A DNA stretch of 64,000 bases. Origin: CAXMQZ01 sp963719055 (GTDB taxonomy: Bacteria; Acidobacteriota; Thermoanaerobaculia; Multivoradales; JAHEKO01). Below are positions 7,226-19,300 of this stretch, one piece after another. A model generated the notes under the pieces. That model had not been told where the DNA came from, did not search any database, and saw only the letters and a list, made by a program, of their open reading frames with translations. The DNA lies in contig CAVRAU010000008.1 of the NCBI GenBank assembly GCA_963719055.1, positions 372,001 through 436,000 of the forward strand. The letters are read 5' to 3'. Position numbers and translations under genes: made by a program. Every line of letters starts with the position of its first letter. Positions within the stretch are counted from its first letter, which is position 1.

Positions 7226-10039
7226 TTACACGACCTCTGTCCAACGCAACTGCTGACGTAGCTCGTCCGCCGTCGGGCTGTCGATCTCGTTCAGGAATGT
7301 CTCCAGCGGGCCGGCGTACAGCAGGTCGCCACCGTGAACTCCCCCACCCGGTCCGAGATCGATGATCCAGTCGGCTCGGGCGATGAGATCCAGACTGTGC
7401 TCTACCACCACCACGCCATCTCCTGCGCGTACCAGGCGACGCAGGGTCTGATACAGCAGATCGATATCCGACATATGGAGTCCCGTGGTGGGTTCGTCGA
7501 ACAAGAAGAGACGGGGTTGGGTGGCTGGCGGCCGGTCCAGGAAGCTCGCCAGCTTCAGGCGCTGAGCCTCGCCACCGGAGAGCGTCGACGTCGGCTGCCC
7601 CAATCGCAGATAGCCGAGACCACAGTCCGCCAGTGCTTGGAGGCGCCGACAAAGGCGCTTCTGGTCGCCAAAATGGCGCAGAGCGCGATCCACGGTGAGC
7701 TCCAGGGTCTCGGCGATATTGAGGCCCTGATACACCACGGCCAGGACCTGAGACTTGAACCGATGGCCCTGGCAGGAATCGCAGGTCACTGTCACGGGGG
7801 ACATGAACTGCATGTCCACTTCTTGAATTCCGGTCCCCATACACTCGGGGCAACGGCCGGCATCCAGATTGAAGGAGAAGTGCCCCGGCTTGATTCCCCG
7901 TCTGCGAGCCTCGGGAGTGCCCGCGAAGACCTTGCGCACGTCGTCGTAGGCTTTGATGTAGGTGATCGGATTCGAGCGGCTCGAACGCCCTAGCGGCTGC
8001 TGATCCACCAGAATCACATCCGAGAGCTGCTCCAACCCGATCAGCTCGTCACACTCGCCCGGGTCCACATCGACCACGCCGCGGCTGCGTTGATGGTTGG
8101 CCCAGAGGACGTTCTCGACCAAGGTCGATTTGCCGGAGCCGGACACACCGGTGACGGCCACGAGCGAGCCCAGCGCGAACTCGACATCGATCCCTCGAAG
8201 ATTGTGAGAACGAGCCCCACGCACGACGATCCGCGGCTTGCCCTCGATCTCCTCGATCAGCGATTCCTTGCCGCTCTCCCGTCGAAAGCGGGCCAGGTGC
8301 TGACGGGCAGAGGTGGCGGGCCGATCCCTGAGATAGGCCCCCGTCAACGATTCTGCCGAGGCCAGCACGGCCTCGAGATCACCCTCGACCATCACCTCAC
8401 CACCGCCCTCTCCCGCTTTCGGTCCCAGATCGATGATGTGGTCGGCACCCTGGATGAGAGTGCGATCGTGCTCGACCACCAACACCGTATTGCCGCGGCG
8501 AGCCAGGTCTCCCAGCAAATCCAGCAGCCGTTCGCTGTCCCGCGGATGCAGACCGATCGTCGGCTCATCCAGGACGTAGAGGGTGCTTGTCAGCCCGGAC
8601 CCGAGAGCCGCCGAAAGATTGATTCGCTGTGATTCGCCACCCGAGAGTGTGCGGGCCTGCCGATCCAGAGTGAGGTAGTCGAGACCCACGCGGTGGAGAA
8701 ACTCCACCCTCTCGGTGAGCTCTTCGAGCAGGTGCCCCGCCAACTCCAGCTGACGCTGGGTCCACTGTCGCTCCTGCAGCCATCGACGCAGCTGTTCGAT
8801 ACTCAGCTGGGCCAGTTCGGGCAACGACCGCTCCTCCACCTTCACGGCCAGAGCCTCGGGCTGCAGACGCGTCCCACCACAATCGGGGCAAGGATCGTAG
8901 GCACGGTATCGGGCTAGCAGAACCCGCACGTGGACCTTGTAGGAACGCCGTTCCAGCCAAGCGAAAAATTCGTCCAGGCTGACAAAGTCTCCCTTGCCGC
9001 TCCAGACGAAATCCCTGTCTTCGTCGCTCAGATCCTGCCAGGCGACATCCAGCGGGATGCCTCGATCCCGGCAAGCCGATAACAAGTCGTCGTAGAGCTC
9101 TTCGTAGGCCGGCGTGTTCCACGGCGCAATGGGCCGTTCTTCCAACGTCCACATCGGATCGGGGATGACGCGTTGACGATCGATGCCGATGACCCGCCCA
9201 AATCCCTGACACGTCGGGCACGCTCCCAAAGGGGAGTTGAACGAGAAGAGGGCCGGTACGGGCTTGCGCAACAAACAGCCGCACTCGGGGCAGCCGAGGC
9301 TGGGACTGTAGTAACGGACTCCCTTTTCCCCGTGAGCCTCGATCTGCTCTCGACGAAGATGGAAGCCTTCTTCCAGGGCGCTGGCCATCTGTGCCGAGGG
9401 CTCGCCCGTGGCTCGAAACCTCCCCAGGACGAGAGGCAATGGATTCATGACCATTTTCCACGGGTCGCTCGACCGCATGCGAATGATCTCGTCACCTTCC
9501 AGTCGGCGGGCGAAGCCCTGACGAACCAATTCCCGCAGAGCCAGATTGGCGTCCTTCTTGGGACGCGTCAGCTTCGCCACCAACAGGAACTGCTCTCCCA
9601 CCACCCCGCTGGCCAGCTCTTTGGCCACGTCATCGATCGTGAACGACTGGGCCACGCCATGACCCGAAGGGCAATAGACCTGCCCCAGGTGGGTATAGAG
9701 AAGACGCAGCACGTCGTAGACCTCGGTGAGGGTGCCTACAGTCGATCGGGCATTGCGCACCGAGTTGCGGGCCTCGAGGGCCACCGAGGGGAGGACATGG
9801 AGGATCTCGTCCACCGGCGGCCTCTCCATCTGGTCGAGGAATTGCCTGGCGTAGGTGGACATGGATTCCACGAATCGCCGCTGTCCTTCAGCGTAGATGG
9901 TGTCGAAGGCCAAGGATGACTTGCCCGATCCGGACGGCCCGGTGACGACGGTGACCTGCCCATGCGGCACCCGGCAATCGATGCCGCGCAGGTTGTGTGT
10001 GCGGGCTCCGAAGACCTCGATGGCTGTGCGCTTCGGCAT
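7226..10039 (-). CDS. uvrA: UvrA-family excinuclease ATPase
   Basis: UvrA recognises bulky DNA lesions and loads UvrB in nucleotide excision repair. The 937-residue frame is intact. The first ABC module has GPSGSGKSSLAFDTIYAEGQRR near residue 34 and TLSGGESQRI near 468. The second has GVSGSGKSTLVENVLW near 608 and TLSGGEAQRLKLA. Zinc modules are present as CPECG...ACPTCQG and CPECMGTG...CDSCQG. The segment IQEVDMQFMSPVTVTC departs from the usual EMHFLPDVYVPC form, so this may be a second, divergent UvrA copy; the window cannot show whether a canonical copy exists elsewhere. The gene stands alone between the MauE-like gene and the penicillin-binding protein. Confidence 0.92.
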   Translation of the reverse strand: MPKRTAIEVFGARTHNLRGIDCRVPHGQVTVVTGPSGSGKSSLAFDTIYAEGQRRFVESMSTYARQFLDQMERPPVDEILHVLPSVALEARNSVRNARSTVGTLTEVYDVLRLLYTHLGQVYCPSGHGVAQSFTIDDVAKELASGVVGEQFLLVAKLTRPKKDANLALRELVRQGFARRLEGDEIIRMRSSDPWKMVMNPLPLVLGRFRATGEPSAQMASALEEGFHLRREQIEAHGEKGVRYYSPSLGCPECGCLLRKPVPALFSFNSPLGACPTCQGFGRVIGIDRQRVIPDPMWTLEERPIAPWNTPAYEELYDDLLSACRDRGIPLDVAWQDLSDEDRDFVWSGKGDFVSLDEFFAWLERRSYKVHVRVLLARYRAYDPCPDCGGTRLQPEALAVKVEERSLPELAQLSIEQLRRWLQERQWTQRQLELAGHLLEELTERVEFLHRVGLDYLTLDRQARTLSGGESQRINLSAALGSGLTSTLYVLDEPTIGLHPRDSERLLDLLGDLARRGNTVLVVEHDRTLIQGADHIIDLGPKAGEGGGEVMVEGDLEAVLASAESLTGAYLRDRPATSARQHLARFRRESGKESLIEEIEGKPRIVVRGARSHNLRGIDVEFALGSLVAVTGVSGSGKSTLVENVLWANHQRSRGVVDVDPGECDELIGLEQLSDVILVDQQPLGRSSRSNPITYIKAYDDVRKVFAGTPEARRRGIKPGHFSFNLDAGRCPECMGTGIQEVDMQFMSPVTVTCDSCQGHRFKSQVLAVVYQGLNIAETLELTVDRALRHFGDQKRLCRRLQALADCGLGYLRLGQPTSTLSGGEAQRLKLASFLDRPPATQPRLFLFDEPTTGLHMSDIDLLYQTLRRLVRAGDGVVVVEHSLDLIARADWIIDLGPGGGVHGGDLLYAGPLETFLNEIDSPTADELRQQLRWTEVV

Positions 10040-10112
10040 GATGAACGGCAGATAGCCGGAATCTTCCCGCGGGCGGCGGCAAGCGAATCATCGAGTCTAT
10101 CGCGGAGAGTGC

Positions 10113-12507
10113 CTAATTCGGCGGCGGGGCGGTCACTTCGGGTTTGTCGCGTTTGAAGATCTTCTTGAACCACCGTAGCGGCCCCTTGCCCTTCTTCTCC
10201 CGCGTATTCGCCGGTGGCCACGCGGCCTCGATCGCCCCGCCACCGTGCAGTCGGCAGATCTGAGTGGGCACCGTGCCGTCGATGAAGACCTCGGTCAAGA
10301 CTTCGTTGCACTCGTCGGTGGCCAACTGACCACTCGAGGGGTCGATGACGGCCGAAGAGACTCCCGCCGGCTGACCGAACATGGAATAGCCCCCGGCCGG
10401 CCGCACCTTCCACATGAAGTTCGCCCAGATGGGCAGCGCCGCCCGAGTACCGGAAAGCCGGGTCGACGAGTTGTCGTCGTAGCCGACCCACACCAATGAG
10501 ACGCGCTCAGGAGAGTAGCCACCGAACCAACTGTCCCGCCGATCGTTGGTCGTGCCCGTCTTGCCGGCGAGTGGATCGTGCAATCCCTGGGATCGAACAC
10601 TGGACGCCGTGCCTCGATCCAGGACTCCCTGCAGAATCGAGGTCACCAGAAAAGCGCTCTGGGCGGTCAAGGCCCGCTTGGGTGCTGACAGCTCGCGTCC
10701 TTCGAGGACCTCGCCCTCCGGGCCCAGAACTCCGGCCAGACCGTGGGTCTCCCGTCGTAGTCCCTCGCTGGCCAGCACCGCATAGACGGCAGCCAGCTCG
10801 AGCGGCGTGACCTCGAAGGCACCCAGAGCGAGCGCCGGGAAAGCCTGCATTCGACTCTCGATCCCCATGGCCTTCGCTTGTTCCACGATGCGCTCCAGTC
10901 CGACGTCCATTGCCACTCGAGCCGTCGGAACATTCAGACTTCTTTCGAGGGCCGAGCGGACGCTGACCCAGCCGCGAAACTGCGAGTCGGAGTTCTCGGG
11001 CTCCCAGCTCTGCCCGGCCAGGGTCACCTTGAGTGGCGCATCTTCCACCATCGTCGAGGGAACCGCACGGTAGTCCTCGAAGGCCGCCGCGTAGACCACC
11101 GGCTTGAAGGCGCTGCCAGCCTGTCTCTTGGCCTGACTGACCCGATCGAACTGGCTCTTGCCGTAGTCCCGACCGCCGACATAGGCGCGGATCGCCCCGG
11201 TCCGAGGATCGATCGAGATCAGAGCGGCCTGCAGGGGTCCCGCGTTCTTGGAGTCCTTCTCCCAGCCCTTTTCCAACAGGTCGAGACCCCAGTGGACCGC
11301 AGCCTCTGCGGACTCTTGATCGCGGCGATTCACCGTCGAAAGCAAAGCGTACCCGACATCATCCAACACCGAGACCCCGAACCGAGCCGCGACTTCCGTG
11401 GCCATTCGGTCGCCAAAATAGGGAGCCCGATGGACCGTGACCGGTTGGGGCGAGACGCAGAGTGGCTGGTCCAGAGCCTGCCGCCCTCGGTCTTCCTGCA
11501 GCCAACCCAGCTTGACCATCCGACCCAGCACCCAGTCGCGTCGCGCTCGCGAACGCTCAGGCTTCCTCACCGGCGAATACCCACCGGGCGAGCTGATCAT
11601 GCCGGCCAGGACGGCCGACTCACAGAGCGAGAGATCTCGGGCTTCCTTGCCGAAATACGCCCAGGCGGCCGCTCCGACTCCCATCAGATTGACGCCGCTG
11701 TTCGTCCCCCAATAGATCTCGTTGAGATAGGCGCTGAGAATTTCCTCCTTCTCGTACTGCCAATCGATGAGGAGCGCCAAGAACACTTCACGGATCTTGC
11801 GGACCAGGGTGCGGTCGTGGGTCAGAAACAGATTCTTGGCCAGTTGTTGGGTCAGGGTGCTGCCACCCTGCTCGATCCCCCCACCCCGCAGGTTGGCCCA
11901 GGCCGCCCGGGCGATACCCTTGAACGACAATCCCTGGTGCTGGAAGAAGCGATCATCCTCGGCGGCCAACACCGCCTGGATCAGATCCCGTGGTAGGTCC
12001 GGTACCGCTACCGGTCGACGCTCTTGGCGGTCGGGTCCGTAATAGGAAAACAGCAGGGGCGGCTCCAAGGAGATACGTTGGACCTTCTCGCCTCGCCAGG
12101 TGAGTTCCAACAGCCTCTTCCCCGACCACCTCGCCTCCACCACGCCACCGGAATTGCGGCCCCAGGGTGTCGGAAAGCTCCGCAGATGGACCGTGAGAGC
12201 GCCGGTTGTCAGCCGGTACTGTCCCCTGGCGACCTGCCGATCCCCGACTCGGGAATACCCCATGGCCTCCAGGTCTTCGACCAGTCGGTGGATGCTGCTC
12301 GATCGACCTACCTCCAGCGTGACCGGCTCGCCGTAGAGCCGCGAGGGCTGCTTGACCGGCCGCTCCGCAAATTGGTCCGAGGTCTGCCAGAACGGCCACA
12401 GCAACCAGGCGAGCCCGGCGATGGCCGCCACGAACGCCACCATCGCCAGCCGACGCGCCCAGCTTCGACCGTGCCTTCCTGCGCTTGCTTTTGCGTTTCT
12501 TGGCCAC
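10113..12507 (-). CDS. Class A penicillin-binding protein (PBP1B-like glycosyltransferase/transpeptidase), with one frameshift
   Basis: A bifunctional peptidoglycan synthase anchored in the inner membrane. The GTG start at 12507 gives a very basic cytoplasmic tail (MAKKRKSKRRKARSK). A frameshift at about 12462 (an extra base) then leads into WARRLAMVAFVAAIAGLAWL, the membrane anchor. A UB2H-like region follows (RLYGEPVTLEVG...), as in PBP1B. The GT51 domain has AAEDDRFFQHQG and QGGSTLTQQLAKNLFLTHD. The transpeptidase domain has the catalytic SxxK serine in GSAFKP, the SLN motif in ERSLNVPTARVA and KTGTT. The C-terminus is Pro/Lys rich. A 73-base gap separates it from uvrA, and an ABC-F gene is divergent on the other side. 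Confidence 0.92.
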
Positions 12508-12590
12508 TGACGAATAGTCCTTTCGTGATGCTACTTTAGTGCAAGCTCCAAGCCAAGCCGCGGCAGACCGCGTGCTATTCTCCCCGCCCC

Positions 12591-14512
12591 ATGATCTCGG
12601 TGTCGAATCTGGCCAAGTCCTTTGGCTCCCAACTCCTGTTCGAAGCGGCGGCGTTCCAGCTCAATCCGGGGCATCGCTATGGGCTCGTCGGTGCCAACGG
12701 CTCGGGAAAATCGACCCTCATGCGCATCCTCGCCGGGGAAGAGATCCCCAGCGACGGCACGATCTCGATCCCCAAGCGTCTGCAGCTCGGCGTCCTGCGA
12801 CAGGATCATTTCGCCTATGAATCGGAGGCCATTCTCGATGTCGTGTTGATGGGCAATCGCGAGCTGTGGGAGGCCATGGCCGAGAAGGAAGAGATCCTGG
12901 CCAAGGCCGATGAGTCGTTCGACGCCGATCGCTACACCGAGCTCGAGGACGTCATCCTGCACCACAACGGGTATGCGGTGGAATCGCAGGCGGCCGAGAT
13001 TCTCGAGGGTCTGGGGATTCCCGAAGCGGTGCACCGGCAGCCTCTCTCCACCCTCTCCGGGGGCTTCAAGCTGCGAGTCCTGTTGGCTCAGACCTTGGCT
13101 GCCAGTCCCGGCGCCCTGTTGCTGGACGAGCCCACCAACCATCTGGACATCCTCTCCATCCGCTGGCTCGAGAAGTTTCTGCAGGAGTTCTCCGGCATCG
13201 TGGTGATCATCTCCCACGATCATCGATTTCTCGACAACGTCTGCTCCGACATCCTGGATGTGGACTACGAGACGGTCATGCTCTATCCCGGCAACTACTC
13301 CGATTTCGAGGCGGCCAAACACTCCAACCGCGAGCGCAAGGAGAAGGAGTCCGCCAAGCGCGAAAAGGAGATTGCCCACCACCAGGCCTTTGTCGAGCGT
13401 TTCCGCGCCAAGGCCACCAAGGCCCGACAGGCCCAAAGCAAGATGCGTCTGATCGAGAAGCAGCAGGATGCCCTCGAGCCCATTCCGGTCAGCTCCCGGC
13501 GGTACCCGACCTTCCGGTTCACCCAGCAGCGGCCGAGTGGCAAGGACTCGCTCACCCTCGAGGGTGTCTCCAAGGCCTTCGGGGAGAATCAGGTTCTCAA
13601 CGATGTCTCCCTGGTGGTGCGAAGGGGTGAGCATCTGGCCATCATCGGCCCCAACGGCATCGGCAAGTCGACCCTGCTGAAGATCGCCATGGGCGAGCTC
13701 GAGGCCGACTCAGGGCAGGTCGAGTGGGGATACGAAACCTATCCCGGCTACTTCGCGCAGGATCATCGGGACCAACTCGAGCACGAACGCCAGACGGTGG
13801 AAGAGAACCTCTGGGAGCTCTGCCCCGGCGAGACCATCGGTTTTGTCCGTGGCCAACTGGCCCAGGTGCTCTTCAGCAAGGACGAGGTCAAGAAGCGTCT
13901 CAGCAGCCTGTCCGGGCGGCGAGGCGGCCCGGCTGGTCTTCGCCCGTCTGGCGGTTCAGGAGCCCAATGTCCTGGTTCTGGACGAGCCCACCAACCATCT
14001 CGATCTAGAGGCCATCGAGGCTCTCGTCAAGGCTCTCAAAGCCTATGACGGTACCCTCATCTTCGTCTCCCACGACCGTTGGTTCGTCTCCCAACTCGCC
14101 AATCGGATCGTCGAGATCACGCCTTCGGGGCTGCAGACGTTCGACGGCACCTACGAGGAATACGTCGCCAAGTGCGGCGACGATCACCTCGATGCCGAGA
14201 GCGTCGCTCTGAAGGTCCGGCGAGACAAGCGGCGCAAGAAGTCAGCCCAGCGATCCGGCGACCCCAAGCAGCGCGCCAACCAGTCCAAGAAGCTCGTGGC
14301 CGAACGCGATCGGCTCACCCAGTCCATCGAACAAGCCGAGGCCCGAATTCACGAGATCAACGAGATCTTCTGCGATCCCACCTACTTCGAGCGCACTCAC
14401 GCCCAAAGACGTCAAGAAGCTCGAGCAGGAACAGAAGAAGCTACAAGATCAGATCGACAAGCAGATGACCGGGTGGGCAGACATCGAAGAGCAGCTCGCC
14501 GCTCTGGAATGA
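12591..14512 (+). CDS. ABC-F family ATPase, with two frameshifts
   Basis: ABC-F proteins are soluble twin-ATPase proteins that bind the ribosome E site. This one has a first ATPase with GANGSGKST, TLSGGFKLRVLLAQ and LLLDEPTNHLDILS. A charged linker follows (RERKEKESAKREKEIAHHQ). The second ATPase has GPNGIGKST and VLVLDEPTNHLDLEA. At 13914-13916 a GGG run replaces the expected GG in the second LSGGEAARL signature, shifting the frame. A second shift near 14395 leads to a Lys/Glu-rich coiled-coil tail (VKKLEQEQKKLQDQ) that stops at 14510-14512. Overall this is a Uup/YbiT/EttA-like protein of about 640 residues; the exact subfamily is not assigned. It ends head-on against a lipoprotein gene. Confidence 0.9.
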
Positions 14513-14559
14513 CGGCAGGCCGGCGTGGAAGCCGGACACAACATCACGCCGTCAAAGCG

Positions 14560-14952
14560 TCAGCGCGGCTCCAATAGCTCCATCTTGTAGTTGAGAATTT
14601 CCATGGTGGTGGCGCTCGTTGCGACACCGATATGGGTAAAGAGACGTCTGGCGGTCCTGGTTCTCGTGATCACCAGCTCACCCGGTTCCAGCGGGCGTGG
14701 CGGCCAGCCATCGGCTGGCTCGAGTTGGGTGAACCCGGCGGGCACCACCGCATACAAGACGGCCTCCAGATTCTGGGGCGACTTGGCCACGAGACTCCAC
14801 AACGGGCTTCCCTCCTCATCGGTGACGTCGACCTGCATCACATCTTTGGGTCCTGCAAGGACGAGAAAGGGATCCCAGTCTGCCCGTGGAGCGCAAGCTG
14901 TGGCGGCGAGGGACAGGAGGACCAGCATTCGACGCCAGATCGCGGACGACAC
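14560..14952 (-). CDS. Small lipoprotein of unknown function
   Basis: A 130-residue protein with a lipoprotein signal peptide: MSSAIWRRMLVLLSLAATACAPRAD, with a lipobox ending at Cys near residue 20. The mature part is about 110 residues, with no family that I recognise. It begins on the base after the stop of the upstream PH-like membrane protein gene, so the two are one operon and may work together in the envelope. The 47 bases to the convergent ABC-F gene hold a short CCGGC/GCCGG inverted repeat that might act as a terminator. Confidence 0.6.
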   Translation of the reverse strand: MSSAIWRRMLVLLSLAATACAPRADWDPFLVLAGPKDVMQVDVTDEEGSPLWSLVAKSPQNLEAVLYAVVPAGFTQLEPADGWPPRPLEPGELVITRTRTARRLFTHIGVATSATTMEILNYKMELLEPR

Positions 14953-15471
14953 CTAGCGACCTCTTTCCTTCTCGATCGCTGCCGCCAGCTCCGTAAACCG
15001 TTGCGATCCAACGAGGAGGTGGGTGCCATCCTGAAGATCCAAGCGGACACCCCGATCCCCTGCCACGTTGTAGGCCCAGCCCTGGCGGCCCCGACGAATC
15101 CCCCAGCCACCATAGTGGACGATGGGGCGATACTTGACGGCCTCGACCCTGGCGATGTCGCTGTAGGCCACCGTGCGCCGCTTCAACGGTTTGAAGTGGA
15201 TATGGAGGGCATCGCTGCGCACCTCCACCACCAGAGCCATGGCCAAGAACAACCAGACCAGACCCAGCGAGAAGGCCAGGGTGATCGACGAGGTCACCAC
15301 CAGGCCGGTATCGGACATCGGCTGGTTGCCCCAGGGTTTTCCCACGACGAGCTGCTGGACGAGTCCATATCCGAAGATCCAGACCATCAACGCGGCGGAT
15401 CCGAGGACCAACAACCAGATCCACGGCTGGCGAAACTTCTGGATCTCGCGAAATCTGAGCTCCGACATCAC
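14953..15471 (-). CDS. Membrane protein of the DUF6141 type with a PH-like domain
   Basis: A 172-residue protein with two transmembrane helices (about residues 16-36 and 62-84). A soluble domain follows, with VRSDALHIHFKPLKRRTVAYSD, a YGGWGIRRGRQGWAYNVAG stretch and GVRLDLQDGTHLLVGSQR. That pattern (YGGWGIR, then AYN.sG..GV.L...dG..llIGtQ) recurs in small bacterial membrane proteins of unknown function with a PH-like fold; I recall the family as DUF6141, from memory. A lipoprotein gene follows directly in the same operon. No catalytic motif is visible. Confidence 0.6.
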   Translation of the reverse strand: MMSELRFREIQKFRQPWIWLLVLGSAALMVWIFGYGLVQQLVVGKPWGNQPMSDTGLVVTSSITLAFSLGLVWLFLAMALVVEVRSDALHIHFKPLKRRTVAYSDIARVEAVKYRPIVHYGGWGIRRGRQGWAYNVAGDRGVRLDLQDGTHLLVGSQRFTELAAAIEKERGR

Positions 15472-15542
15472 GCGACCATTCTGACGGCAGTGGAATGGGC
15501 TGTCAGTTCAGCACCTCACAGGCGCTCGAGAAGCTCGGCAGA

Positions 15543-16316
15543 CTAGGCGAAGCCGGGCCAGTCTTCGGCGTCGGGTTCGGTCTCGGGACGACCCAGCAGA
15601 AAGCCCTGACAGAAGTCCACTCCTGCTCGCTCGACCAGCACCAGCTCCCGGGGAGTCTCGATGCCCTCGGCCACCACCTTGGCGCCCATGTCCTTGCACA
15701 ACCGGACCACCGATTCCAGCAGCAGGAATTGACGCGAGCCCTCCTTGACGCCGGTAATCAGCTCGCGATCCAGCTTGACGATATCCGGATTGAGATCCGA
15801 GATGTACTTGATGTTGGAGAAGCCGGCGCCAAAATCATCGATGGCCAGGCGCAGTCCCTTCTTGCGCAGCTCGCCCAGGACGTTGACGCACTGCTCGAAA
15901 TAGCTCAGGGGTGCGGATTCGGTGATCTCCAGATAGACGTCTTCGGTATGCCGGAAGATGGGGTCGTCGGGCCGGATCAGCCAGGGATGGTCGAACTCAC
16001 CCGGATGGATATTGATGAAGAGCGGATTGCGCGGGGCCTGCTTGACGGCCACGGTCCGCTGCAGGCGGCCCAGCTCGCCGACCTGGCCCGAGAGGGTCGC
16101 GACATCAAACATCTTGCCCGCATCCGAGAACATCTTGTCCTGGCCCCGGGTCAGCACCTCGAAGCCGAAGGCGTTTCCCTCTTGCAAGTCGAAGATCGGC
16201 TGAAACACGATCTCCAGGGCCCCCTCGGCGAGGACCTTGTCAATGGCCTCGACCTCCTCCGCGAGAGGCTCTCTGAGGGCCACATTGGACACAGATTCTG
16301 GCATGGTGATGGTCAA
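15543..16316 (-). CDS. EAL-domain cyclic-di-GMP phosphodiesterase
   Basis: A stand-alone EAL domain of 257 residues with no GGDEF or sensor domain, so a soluble c-di-GMP phosphodiesterase. The motifs needed for metal and substrate binding are present: FEVLTRG (in place of EAL), FINIHP with the Asn, YLEITES, IDDFGAGFSN, VKLDREL with the Lys, VAEGIET and CQGFLLGRP with the Gln. It therefore looks catalytically competent rather than degenerate. The gene sits 21 bases upstream of nothing related: the next gene in this direction starts 71 bases downstream, and the RND pump gene ends 21 bases before it. What input it responds to is not visible. Confidence 0.87.
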   Translation of the reverse strand: MTITMPESVSNVALREPLAEEVEAIDKVLAEGALEIVFQPIFDLQEGNAFGFEVLTRGQDKMFSDAGKMFDVATLSGQVGELGRLQRTVAVKQAPRNPLFINIHPGEFDHPWLIRPDDPIFRHTEDVYLEITESAPLSYFEQCVNVLGELRKKGLRLAIDDFGAGFSNIKYISDLNPDIVKLDRELITGVKEGSRQFLLLESVVRLCKDMGAKVVAEGIETPRELVLVERAGVDFCQGFLLGRPETEPDAEDWPGFA

Positions 16317-16337
16317 ATTCTAGCCCAACCGGCCCGT

Positions 16338-19300
16338 TTACGCCACCAACTCCCGGTTCTGCTCGGACGCATCCACCGCCGTGTCAGCCTGCTGCTCGGA
16401 CCCCTTCCTCCTGGCATGCCACTCGCGCCACTGCAAGAGCAAGTCGTAGAGAACCGGCAGAACCACAAGCGTGAGAAACGTCGCGAAGGCCAAGCCGAAG
16501 ATCACGGCCACGCCCATGCTCTGCCACCACTGGCTGCTCTCGCCACCGCCGGAGAACCGCAAGGCCCTGAAATCGAACTCGAATCCAGTCGATAAGGGAA
16601 TCAAACCCAAGATGGTCGTCACGGCAGTCAGCAGGACCGGCCGCAGACGTCGAGCCCCGGTCTCCATGATGCGCTCTCGCCGGGATAGACCCCTGGCCCC
16701 CATCTGCTCACCGAAATCCAGGAGAACGATGGCGTTGTTGACCACGATGCCAGCCAGCGAGATCACGCCGAGACCAGTCATGATGATGCCGAAGGGCATA
16801 CTCAGAAGCAGCAGACCCAGCAAGACGCCGACCATCGACATGAAGACCGTGGTGATGACGATGAACGGCAGGGCGAGAGAGTCGAACTTGGCGACCATCA
16901 GCCCCAACACCAGCAGCACCCCCCAGACAAAGGCATTGGACAAGAAATCCTTGGCTTCCTCCTCATCCTGGCTCTGGCCCGCAAACGTCATGCTGTAACC
17001 GGGAGGCAGCAGATCCGGCAGGGCTTCAACGCGCTCCGTCACCGTTCGCCGAACCGGTTCGGCCAATCGCGGCTCCGTGACCTTGCCGCTGACCGTCACC
17101 ACCCGCTTCTGGTCCTTGTGGGTAATCGAGGTCAGGGCGTTCGAACGCTCCACCGAGGCGATAGACGAAATCGGTATCTGCGCCCCGCCTTCGGCCACGA
17201 TGGTCAGCCGCTTCAGGTCTTCCACCGAGGTTCTCGATCCTTCCTGCAGCCGCACGGTGATGTCGATGTCCTCGTCCCCATGGCGGTATGTCGAAGCCTC
17301 GGTTCCGTTGACCGCCGTGCGGATCGTGCCGGCCACATTGGCCGTCGTCAGTCCCAACCGGGCGGCCTGCGTGCGGTCGAGATGGACTACGATCTCCGGC
17401 CGCGCCAGGTCGAAATCATCATCCAGGGAGACCAGACCCTCCACATCGCTGATGCTGTCCCGAATGCGCTGCGAGATCACGCCCAGGGTGGCGAAGTCCT
17501 CACCGCTGAGCTCGATTGAGACCGGATCTCCGACTGGCGGACCCTCGGACGGTCTGTTCACATCGATGACCACACCCGGGATTCCCGCTACAGCCTCGCG
17601 GGCCTGTTCCATGGTCACGAACGAGTCCTGCGCGCGGTCCTCTCGGTCCAGCATGTCCACCGTCACACGGCCATTGGTGGAGCTGCCTCCCCCGCCGGCA
17701 CCGAACTCGCTCTGGCTGCCAGCGCCACTGCCGGCTGCGATGACGCGAATATCGGGCAGCCCGCCCACTCTTCGTTCGATTTCCTGGACAATCCGATCCG
17801 TCTCTTCGAGACGAGTACCCGACGGCAGCTCGACATCAATGATGATCTGTCGCGGTTCCGTTTCCGGGAAGAACTCCACCCCGCTGTTGAAGGCACCGAA
17901 GAGAAACAACACGCTTACGAACACCACCAAGGTGCCGCCGACAACGATCACTCGATGGTCGAGAGCCCACGACAAGGTGGCCCGGTAAGACTCCATGATG
18001 AGGTTGCCGGTACGCCCTCCAGCGCCTTCCGCTGTCGCCTCGACGTCGGCGCCCGTCCTGCATGTCCTGCGGTCGGACCTTCATGAAATTGCGGGCCAGC
18101 GTCGGGCTGACGGTAAAGGCCACGAGTAGTGAGGCCGTCAGAGCCAGGATGACCGTGAAGGGCATGTACCACATGAAGTCACCCACCACCCCGGGCCAAC
18201 TGAACAACGGGGAGAAGGCAGCCACCGTCGTCAGGGTCGAGAAGACGATCGCCGAGCCCACCTGCTGGGTGCCTCGGATCGCGGCCCGCTCGCGTGACTC
18301 ACCGCCCTGCATGTGGCGATAGATGTTCTCGATCACCACGATGGCGTTGTCCACCAGCATCCCGACCGCCAGGATGAGGGAGAACAGCACCACCATATTG
18401 AGAGTGGTTCCGGAGAGTTGCACCGCCAAGAAGGTCAGGAGCATGGATAGTGGAATCGCCAATCCGACAAAGAGGGCGTTGCGAAAATTCAAGGCGAACA
18501 TGAGAACGGCGACCACCAGACACAGACCGGTGAGAATGCTGTTCTCGAGATCGCTGACCATCATCCGGATCTCTTTGCTCTGATCGCCGAGGATGATGGC
18601 CTCCACACCGGCTGGCCAACGCTGCTCGGTATCGACGACCATTTCCTTGACCGTGTCCACCACCTCGACGATGTTGGCGCCGAAGCGTTTCTGCACCGAA
18701 AGAGCCACCGACTCTTGGCCGTTGATGCGAGCAAACGACTCTCGATCCTTGAAACCGAACGAGACGTTGGCTACATCACTCACGAAGATCGGCTGGCCGC
18801 GGCGGGCTTGGATGACGAAATCGGCCACCTGCAAGGGACCCTCCACCTCACCCGGCACCCGAACCGCGAAACTCTGGGTTCCCAATTTGAGGTCCCCACC
18901 GGGGATGGAGACATTCTCGTCACGTATGGCGTCGACGACATCGTCCAGAGACAGACCGTAGAGGCGCAGACGTTCGGGATCGACATCGACACGGACCTCT
19001 CGCTCGAGCCCGCCGACCAGGTTGACCCGCAGAACTCCCGACACCGTTTCGAGCTCATCCTGTAGATCCTCGGCGAGATCCTTGAGCACCACCGGTCCCA
19101 CACTGCCGAGGAGGTTGATTTGCACGATCGGGATATCGGAAAAGCTGACCTCCTGCAGGACAGGATCTTCCGCGTCCGTGGGCAGATCGGGCTTGGCCAA
19201 ATCCACCCGATCCCTGACCTTCTGCAAGGCGTCATCGATGTCGGTACCCGAGACGAACTCGCAGGTGATGATGGAAGCACTCTCCTGCGAGGTCGAGGTG

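Noticed and set aside
12531..13634. A 367-codon open frame on the - strand opposite the ABC-F gene
   Set aside because: Antisense to a well-supported ABC-F ATPase and without family motifs.
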